Assembly (NCBI RefSeq): GCF_000721935.1
Contig: NZ_KL585427.1
Coordinates: 22,267 to 27,581 of the forward strand
Reading direction: 5' to 3'
Length of the DNA stretch: 5,315 bases
From: Streptomyces sp. NRRL WC-3549
GTDB lineage: Bacteria > Actinomycetota > Actinomycetes > Streptomycetales > Streptomycetaceae
The notes under the pieces were generated by a model, which worked only from the letters and a program-made list of their open reading frames with translations, had not been told where the DNA came from and did not search any database. Shown in pieces: positions 1-5,315 of this stretch; positions within the stretch are counted from its first letter, which is position 1, and every line of letters starts with the position of its first letter. Made by a program: the position numbers and the translations under genes.

Positions 1-880
1 CGGCGGCCAGCGAGACCTCCCGGGGGTCGCCTGCACCGCCCGGGCCGGCGGCGCGGGCGGCGTCCCAGGCGCAGGCGCGGACCTGTTCGGCCTGGGCGAG
101 CATACGGGCGCAGCGGTGCTTGACGCCCTGGAACTGGCCGATGCGGCGGCCGAACTGCTCCCGGACGCGCGCGTACGCGGCGGCGGTGTCCACGCACCGG
201 TCGGCGAGGCCGGACGCTTCGGCGGCGAACAGGACCGCGGCGAGGTCCAGGGGTGTGCGCGGGTCCAGGTCCAGCAGGTCGGCGGCCGGTACGGGTACCG
301 CGTGGGCGGTGACCCGGGAGGAGCGGCGGGTGAGGTCGTGGCTGCGGACGTCGGTGGTCTCGACGGCGGCGCGGGGCAGCACCAGCCAGGTGGTCCGGCC
401 GGCGTCGGCGGCGGGCAGGACGAACACGTCGGCGAGGTGGCCGCCGACGACGAGTTCGCCGGTGCCGGTGACCGTCGCCGTGCCGTCGGCGGCGCGGGAC
501 AGGGTGAGGGTGCCGGCACCGAGTCCGACCGCGCCGAGCGTGGTCCCGGCGGCGAGCGCGGCGAGGTGCGCGTGGTGTCCGGCGGCGTGCAGGACGGCGG
601 AGGCGAGGGTCGTCGGCAGGAACGGGCCGGGGGCCACCGCGCGGCCCAGCTCCTCGGTGACGACGGCGAGTTCGACGAGCCCGTAGCCCGCGCCGCCCGC
701 CTCCTCCGGCAGGTGCAGCCCGAGCAGGCCCTGTTCCGCGAGGCCGCCCCAGTGGGCGGGGAGGGTCTCCTTGTCGGCGTCGGCCGCCGCCCTGAGGACG
801 TCCTCGGTGATGTGCCGGCCGGCGAAGGCGCGTACGGCGTCGCGCAGGTCGCGGTGTTCCTGGGTGAGTCCGATGGTCAT
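1..880 (-). CDS. Acyl-CoA dehydrogenase, FadE34/ChsE3-like, N-terminal part (3' end off left edge)
   Basis: Partial gene; 293 codons are visible and the reading frame runs off the left edge with no stop. The protein starts MTIGLTQEHRDLRDAVRAFA, a typical acyl-CoA dehydrogenase alpha-helical domain (about residues 1-110) with GLLGLHLPEEAGGAGYG at 51-67 and EELGRAVAPGPFLPT near 76-90. A beta domain follows (about 115-200), then the start of the C-terminal helical domain with REQFGRRIGQFQGVKH at 240-255, the segment whose Arg contacts FAD in this family. The beta domain shows no recognisable C-x-TEP-x-x-GSD motif. FadE34-type enzymes are about 700 residues with two such halves and act on steroid C5 side-chain CoA thioesters; assignment to that type rests on resemblance of the N-terminus and on the adjacent FadA5-like thiolase. 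The ATG at 880 follows GAGGGG, which overlaps the thiolase stop, 8 bases away, suggesting translational coupling. It could instead be a single-domain subunit of a heteromeric dehydrogenase. Confidence 0.85.
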   Translation of the reverse strand, partial: MTIGLTQEHRDLRDAVRAFAGRHITEDVLRAAADADKETLPAHWGGLAEQGLLGLHLPEEAGGAGYGLVELAVVTEELGRAVAPGPFLPTTLASAVLHAAGHHAHLAALAAGTTLGAVGLGAGTLTLSRAADGTATVTGTGELVVGGHLADVFVLPAADAGRTTWLVLPRAAVETTDVRSHDLTRRSSRVTAHAVPVPAADLLDLDPRTPLDLAAVLFAAEASGLADRCVDTAAAYARVREQFGRRIGQFQGVKHRCARMLAQAEQVRACAWDAARAAGPGGAGDPREVSLAA

Positions 881-888
881 GGCGCCCC

Positions 889-2129
<1,241 letters not shown>

Positions 2130-2133
2130 GGGC

Positions 2134-2161
2134 CGGTCCCGCTCAGTGGCCACGGGTACCG
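2134..2161 (-). terminator. Possible hairpin downstream of the SDR gene
   Basis: CGGTCCCG (2134-2141) can pair with CGGGTACCG (2153-2161), leaving one bulged base and an 11-base loop. It begins 15 bases beyond the SDR stop on the minus strand and lies upstream of the thiolase promoter. There is no U-tract, as is common in high-GC actinomycetes. A second short stem, ACCGGC/GCCGGT (2122-2127 with 2132-2137), overlaps the -35 region. GC-rich DNA forms such stems often, so this is weak evidence. Confidence 0.3.
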
Positions 2162-2175
2162 CCCCGCGCCCCGTC

Positions 2176-2925
2176 TCAGATGTGGGACCCGCCATCGGCC
2201 CGGATCTCCGCGCCCGTGAGGTAACCCGCGTCCCGTGAGGCGGCGAAGGCGATCACCCCGGCGATCTGTTCCGGCTCGGCGGTGCCGAACGGCGCCCGGA
2301 TGCGCCCGTAGTACGAGACGTCCTGGCCGGCCGGCAGCACGTGCGGACCGGCCAGCGGGGTGGCGACCGAACCGGGCGACACGGGCACGACCCGGATGCC
2401 GCGGTGCGCCACCTCGGCGGCCAGCGACAGCGAGAAGCCGAGCACCGCCCCCTTGGAGGCGGCGTACGCGGTCATGTACGGGTTGCCGTGCGCCGCCGCC
2501 GACGACGCGACGTTGACGATGACGCCGGAGCCGTCCGGGAGCAGGGGCAGCGCCTGGCGGCAGAACAGGGCGGTACCGACCGCGTTGACCCGGAAGAGCA
2601 GTTCCATGTCGGCCACCGTCAGCTCGCCGATGGGGGTGGTCCGGTGGATGCCCGCCACGTTCACCAGGACGTCGATGCCGCCGAGCCGGCCGGCGGCGGC
2701 GCGTACCGCACCGGCCACGGCCTCCTCGTCGGTGACGTCCGCCGTGTGCGTCACGAGCAGCCCGGGAGGCGGCCCCGCCGAGGCCGCGGTCGCCGCCAGG
2801 CCCTCGCCGGACCGGTCGACGGCGAACACGGCGGCCCCCTCCGACACCAGGCGCAGGGCGGTGGCCCGGCCGATGCCCGACCCCGCTCCGGTGATCAGGA
2901 CCTTCACACCGTCGAAACGGTTCAT
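2176..2925 (-). CDS. Short-chain dehydrogenase/reductase (SDR), possibly a hydroxysteroid dehydrogenase
   Basis: Complete 249-residue classical SDR, the usual length. The Rossmann cofactor motif TGAGSGIG is at 12-19; Asp37 at the end of strand beta-2 favours NAD(H) over NADP(H); DVT is at 63-65. NVAG (89-92) replaces the common NNAG, and Asn114 sits in RVNAVG. The catalytic set is Ser141 or Ser142, Tyr154 and Lys158 (YAASK, 154-158), followed by PGSVATP (184-190) and the C-terminal YLTGAEIRADGGSHI. These place it among NAD-dependent alcohol/ketone oxidoreductases. The setting suggests a steroid hydroxyl or keto group as substrate, but the sequence does not fix this. The open frame extends much further upstream, but the ATG at 2925 begins exactly at the SDR fold behind GAAGGAG; an in-frame GTG directly precedes it. 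The gene is divergent from kshA, and the KstR-like site lies beyond its 3' end. Confidence 0.9.
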   Translation of the reverse strand: MNRFDGVKVLITGAGSGIGRATALRLVSEGAAVFAVDRSGEGLAATAASAGPPPGLLVTHTADVTDEEAVAGAVRAAAGRLGGIDVLVNVAGIHRTTPIGELTVADMELLFRVNAVGTALFCRQALPLLPDGSGVIVNVASSAAAHGNPYMTAYAASKGAVLGFSLSLAAEVAHRGIRVVPVSPGSVATPLAGPHVLPAGQDVSYYGRIRAPFGTAEPEQIAGVIAFAASRDAGYLTGAEIRADGGSHI

Positions 2926-2930
2926 CACGG

Positions 2931-2937
2931 CTCCTTC
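2931..2937 (-). promoter_or_regulatory. Ribosome binding site that sets the SDR start
   Basis: The minus strand reads GAAGGAG five bases before the ATG at 2925. This strong Shine-Dalgarno match, together with the SDR fold starting immediately after, rules out the far-upstream starts allowed by the long open frame, which would run through the divergent intergenic region and antisense to kshA. Confidence 0.8.
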
Positions 2938-3136
2938 GCCGTAGCCGACTGCGGACAGGGCGGCGGACTGTACCCCCGGGCCGCCGGGGTGGCCGAGGCG
3001 CCGTCCCACCGACCGGGACGGCCTCTCGGCCGGCCCCGCGGCGCCGGTTCCGGTCAGTGGGACTCCCCCGCCCGGGCGGCCGGGGGCCCGGCCTACCGTC
3101 CTGAAACCGTGAGACCACGCGTCCTGATGAGGGGAT
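2938..3136. promoter_or_regulatory. Divergent intergenic region between the SDR gene and kshA
   Basis: About 200 non-coding bases must hold promoters for both divergent genes. Toward kshA, TACCGT (3094-3099) is a possible -10 with no convincing -35 at 17-18 bases. Toward the SDR gene, TACAGT (2972-2967, minus strand) is a possible -10, again with a poor -35. A short inverted repeat, AGT-GGG-ACT, lies at 3056-3064 within GTCAGTGGGACTCC, about 30 bases upstream of the kshA -10 candidate, where an activator could sit. I see no KstR-like TnnAACnnGTTnnA match here. All of these are weak sequence-only calls. Confidence 0.3.
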
Positions 3137-3145
3137 GAGAGCAAC

Positions 3146-4303
3146 GTGAGCACAGTCGAGTCAGCATCCGACGAGGTCAGGGCCATCGAGGCCGGTGCGG
3201 CACCCACCCGTTTCGCGCGCGGCTGGCACTGCCTGGGCCTCGCGGAGAAGTACAAGGACGGCGCACCGCACGCCGTGCGCGCCTTCGGCCAGAAGCTCGT
3301 GGTGTTCCAGGCGGGCGACGGCACCCTCAACGTCCTGGACGCGTTCTGCCGGCACATGGGCGGCGACCTCTCGCAGGGCACCGTCAAGGGTGACCAGGTC
3401 GCGTGTCCGTTCCACGACTGGCGCTGGGGCGGCGACGGCCGCTGCAAGCAGATCCCGTACTCCAAGCGGGTCCCGCTGCGGGCCCGCACGGCGTCCTGGC
3501 CGACGCTGGACCAGGACGGGATGCTCTTCGTCTGGAACGACCCGGAGGGCAACCCCCCGCCCGCCGACGTGACGATCCCCCGGATCGAGGGGGCGACGAG
3601 CGGGGAGTGGACCGACTGGCTCTGGTACGAGACCGTCGTGGACGCCAACTGCCGTGAGGTCGTGGACAACGTCGTGGACATGGCGCACTTCTTCTACGTC
3701 CACTACTCCTTCCCGACGTACTTCAAGAACGTCTTCGAGGGCCACACCGCCACCCAGTACATGCGCGGCACCGGCCGCCCCGACGCACGCCCCCAGGAGC
3801 AGGACGGCAAGCCCAAGACCACCGGCAGCGACTCGGTGGCCTCCTACCACGGGCCGTCCTTCATGATCGACGACCTCACCTATCACTACGACACCGGTGA
3901 CGTGCGGTCGGTCCTGATCAACTGCCACTACCCCGTGGACGCCAACCGCTTCGTGCTCCAGTACGGCATCATCGTCAAGCGCTCACCCGCGCTGTCCGGC
4001 GAAGCCGCCGACGAACTCGCGACGGGCATGGGGCAGTTCATCAAGCTCGGCTTCGAGCAGGACATCGAGATCTGGAAGAACAAGTCCCGCATCGACAATC
4101 CGCTGCTCTGCGAGGAGGACGGGCCGGTCTACCAACTGCGGCGCTGGTACGAGCAGTTCTACGTGGACGCCGCCGACGTGACACCGGAGATGACCGACCG
4201 CTTCGAGTTCGAGCTGGACACCACGCGCCCCGTCGAGGCGTGGCAGAAGGAGGTCGAGGCCAACCTCGCCCGCAGGGCCGCCGCCGAAGGCCGGCCGGTC
4301 TGA
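3146..4303 (+). CDS. kshA: 3-ketosteroid 9-alpha-hydroxylase, oxygenase component (KshA)
   Basis: Complete 385-residue Rieske non-haem iron oxygenase, the length of mycobacterial KshA. The Rieske [2Fe-2S] ligands are Cys68 and His70 (CRHMGGDL) with Cys87 and His90 (CPFHDWRWGGDGRC). The catalytic domain follows: DNVVDMAHFFYVH (174-186) gives the mononuclear iron ligands His181 and His186, with Asp306 (FEQDIEIWKNK) as the third, and Asp178 as the likely bridge to the neighbouring Rieske centre. PTYFKNVFEGH (190-200), YHGPSFM (234-240), LINCHYP (257-263) and RIDNPLL (315-321) are strongly KshA-like. KshA, with the reductase KshB (absent here), 9-alpha-hydroxylates 3-ketosteroids such as androstenedione, leading to ring B opening with a delta-1-dehydrogenase. 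The start is GTG: an in-frame TGA at 3128-3130 leaves no earlier choice, and GAGAG (3137-3141) precedes it. The next gene overlaps its stop. Confidence 0.94.
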   Translation: MSTVESASDEVRAIEAGAAPTRFARGWHCLGLAEKYKDGAPHAVRAFGQKLVVFQAGDGTLNVLDAFCRHMGGDLSQGTVKGDQVACPFHDWRWGGDGRCKQIPYSKRVPLRARTASWPTLDQDGMLFVWNDPEGNPPPADVTIPRIEGATSGEWTDWLWYETVVDANCREVVDNVVDMAHFFYVHYSFPTYFKNVFEGHTATQYMRGTGRPDARPQEQDGKPKTTGSDSVASYHGPSFMIDDLTYHYDTGDVRSVLINCHYPVDANRFVLQYGIIVKRSPALSGEAADELATGMGQFIKLGFEQDIEIWKNKSRIDNPLLCEEDGPVYQLRRWYEQFYVDAADVTPEMTDRFEFELDTTRPVEAWQKEVEANLARRAAAEGRPV

Positions 4304-4572
4304 TGCGGGCCGACAACCGGCTCGTCGACGGCTCCCCGATGCGCCCCCTGACCTGCGAGCGGTGCGCGGCCCGGGTCCTGGTGCGCAAGAGCAGCTGGCA
4401 GCAGACGAGCGTGCAGTGGGACGGACGGGCCACCGCGGCGTGCGTGGAGCGCGGCCCGTCCGGCGGGGCCTTCGAGGGCTGCGGGGCGCTGCGCGACACC
4501 ATCCGTGAGGCGGCGTCGCGGGGCACGCTCCCGCTCGCGGACGGGGCGGAGGACGTGGCTCCGGCCCCCTGA
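4303..4572 (+). CDS. Small four-cysteine protein coupled to kshA, function unknown
   Basis: An 89-residue protein I cannot name. It starts MRADNRLVDGSPMRPLTCER, and its ATG shares one base with the kshA stop (TGATG), so translational re-initiation is likely; the only Shine-Dalgarno match, GAAGG at 4286-4290, is too distant to be strong. It has exactly four cysteines: Cys18-x-x-Cys21, Cys47 and Cys60. The CxxC plus two separated Cys resembles a zinc-ribbon or a small metal/Fe-S site rather than a plant-type 2Fe-2S ferredoxin, which has a CxxxxCxxC cluster. The middle segment RKSSWQQTSVQWDG (29-42) looks conserved in character, with two Trp and several Gln; GCGALRDTIREAA follows, then a loose acidic Ala/Pro-rich tail. 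No signal peptide or membrane segment is visible. Co-translation with KshA suggests an accessory role such as Fe-S assembly, electron transfer or stability; this is inference. A start at Met13 is possible but lacks a ribosome site. Confidence 0.75.
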   Translation: MRADNRLVDGSPMRPLTCERCAARVLVRKSSWQQTSVQWDGRATAACVERGPSGGAFEGCGALRDTIREAASRGTLPLADGAEDVAPAP

Positions 4573-4575
4573 CGA

Positions 4576-4603
4576 CGGAGCCCGCCCGGGCCACCGGGCT
4601 CCG
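4576..4603. terminator. Hairpin terminator between convergent genes
   Basis: CGGAGCCCG (4576-4584) and CGGGCTCCG (4595-4603) form a perfect 9-bp stem with a 10-base loop, beginning four bases after the stop of the small Cys4 gene. There is no T-run on either side, as is usual in high-GC actinomycetes. Its position between two convergent genes suggests it ends the kshA transcript and may also act on the opposing flavoprotein transcript. Confidence 0.6.
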
Positions 4604-4665
4604 GGTCCCGGATCCACCGGGGCTCCGAGCCCTGGATCCACCCGGGCCCCGGGTCCTGAAATCCG
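4594..4665. repeat. Three degenerate tandem repeats of about 23-25 bases
   Basis: Three adjoining units start at 4594, 4617 and 4641. The first two share an almost identical head (CCGGGCTCCG and CCGGGGCTCCG) and the tail GGATCCA. The third (4641-4665) is more diverged, starting CCCGGGCCCCGGGTCC and ending AAATCCG. They fill the non-coding gap between two convergent genes and follow or overlap the hairpin. This may be slippage-derived filler or extra terminator structure; the low complexity of GC-rich DNA lowers confidence. Confidence 0.5.
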
Positions 4666-4696
4666 CCCCGGCCCCAAGGCCGCCCGCCGTCCCCGT

Positions 4697-5315
4697 TCAG
4701 CCGCCGCCCGCCGCGGCGGTCCCGGCCCGGCGCCCGAAGAACGTCCCGTCGCCCAGCGAGGTGCCGCTGACGTACCCCTCGCCATGGATGCCGGAGGCCG
4801 CCCGGCCCGCGGCGAACAGGCCGGGGACGGGTGCGCCGGACACGTCGAGCACCGCACCGTCCACCGTGGTGTGCAGGCCGCCGAGGGTGAACCCGGCGGC
4901 GCCCGTGCCCGCCCCGGCGCTCGGCCGGCCGCCCTGGTGGAACCCGGCCCTCGGGTCGACGGCCGCGAAGGGGCCGCGCAGCGGCCTGAGCCAGCGCGGG
5001 TCCTTGTGGAAGTACGGGTCCCGGCCGCGCGCGGCGTACGTGTTGTACGCGGCGACCGTGGACTCCAGGGCGCCCTCGGGCATGCCGAGTTCGCCCTCGA
5101 GTTCGGCCAGGGTCTCCGTGACGTACCGGGGAACCACCCCCCAGCGCTCCTGCTCCGGGACCGACTCGTACCCCTCCTCGTCGGTGATCACCCAGTACGG
5201 TGCGGGCTGGGTCAGGACGGCGGCGACGCTGAACAGGCCGGGGTAGACGTCCTCGTTGACGAAGCGCTGCCCGTGGGCGTTGACCAGCACGCCCCGGACG
5301 GCCAGGGCGGGCAGC
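4697..5315 (-). CDS. FAD_binding_2-type flavoprotein dehydrogenase, C-terminal part (5' end off right edge)
   Basis: Partial gene; 205 residues and a TGA stop at 4697-4699 are visible, and the frame is open to the right edge, so the N-terminal FAD-binding Rossmann fold is not seen. The first visible residues, LPALAVRGVLVNAHGQRFVNED, are the conserved segment of fumarate-reductase/3-ketosteroid-dehydrogenase-type flavoproteins. A substrate-domain part follows (YNTYAARGRDPYFHKDPRWL near 90-109), then TLGGLHTTVDGAVLD (143-157), and the C-terminal FAD-contacting end GLFAAGRAASGIHGEGY (165-181) and SGTSLGDGTFFGRRAG. Such enzymes dehydrogenate or reduce activated C-C bonds; next to kshA, a ketosteroid is the likely substrate. 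However, the YPGPG motif typical of classical KstD is replaced by YVSGT, so it is probably not a standard delta-1-dehydrogenase. A Gly-rich stretch at about 124-141 (HQGGRPSAGAGTGAA) looks like an insertion. The gene is convergent with kshA. Confidence 0.82.
   Translation of the reverse strand, partial: LPALAVRGVLVNAHGQRFVNEDVYPGLFSVAAVLTQPAPYWVITDEEGYESVPEQERWGVVPRYVTETLAELEGELGMPEGALESTVAAYNTYAARGRDPYFHKDPRWLRPLRGPFAAVDPRAGFHQGGRPSAGAGTGAAGFTLGGLHTTVDGAVLDVSGAPVPGLFAAGRAASGIHGEGYVSGTSLGDGTFFGRRAGTAAAGGG

Noticed and set aside
3094..3110. Possible KstR half-site around TGAAACCGTGAGAC upstream of kshA.
   Set aside because: Only 4 of 8 fixed consensus positions match and the right half is absent.
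2926..3681. N-terminal extension of the SDR frame up to position 3681 (501 residues).
   Set aside because: The extra 252 residues run antisense to kshA and through the intergenic region, and have no domain. The SDR fold begins exactly at the ATG at 2925 behind GAAGGAG.
4240..4302. Upstream in-frame start for the small Cys4 protein (110-residue version).
   Set aside because: It would overlap the end of kshA by 63 bases with an Arg/Pro/Gly-rich lead that reads as a shadow of kshA. The ATG overlapping the kshA stop is the standard coupled arrangement.

Overview
The window is very GC-rich, with G or C at most third codon positions, purine-rich ribosome binding sites and hairpins without a U-tract. 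This fits an actinomycete, most simply Streptomyces or a near relative, though the sequence alone does not fix the genus. The gene content looks like a steroid (sterol or bile-acid type) catabolic locus. Two genes, the FadA5-like thiolase and the KshA-like Rieske oxygenase, are recognisable with good confidence from extended family motifs.

Layout, left to right: (1) positions 1-880, minus strand: the N-terminal 293 residues of an acyl-CoA dehydrogenase resembling the first half of FadE34/ChsE3, cut by the left edge. (2) 889-2049, minus: a complete FadA5-like steroid thiolase, 8 bases upstream of the dehydrogenase and probably in one operon with it. (3) 2050-2175: a gap holding a candidate promoter (-35 TTGCCG, 17 bp spacer, -10 TAGTTT) with a KstR-like inverted repeat laid over the spacer and -10. 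(4) 2176-2925, minus: a complete 249-residue short-chain dehydrogenase/reductase (SDR). (5) 2926-3145: a divergent intergenic region. (6) 3146-4303, plus: complete kshA, the oxygenase component of 3-ketosteroid 9-alpha-hydroxylase, with a GTG start. (7) 4303-4572, plus: an 89-residue four-cysteine protein of unknown function whose start codon overlaps the kshA stop by one base. (8) 4573-4696: a convergent gap with a 9-bp-stem hairpin and three degenerate tandem repeats. (9) 4697-5315, minus: the C-terminal 205 residues of a FAD_binding_2-type flavoprotein, cut by the right edge.

How they may work together (inference from the families): the FadE34-like dehydrogenase and FadA5-like thiolase would carry out successive steps of beta-oxidation of a C5 steroid side chain, one introducing the double bond and the other doing the final thiolysis. 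KshA would 9-alpha-hydroxylate the 3-ketosteroid nucleus, and together with a delta-1-dehydrogenation this opens ring B. The flavoprotein is a candidate for a steroid dehydrogenation, and the SDR for oxidising or reducing a steroid hydroxyl or keto group. The KshA reductase (KshB) and a regulator are not in the window. The least explained element is the small Cys4 protein coupled to kshA.
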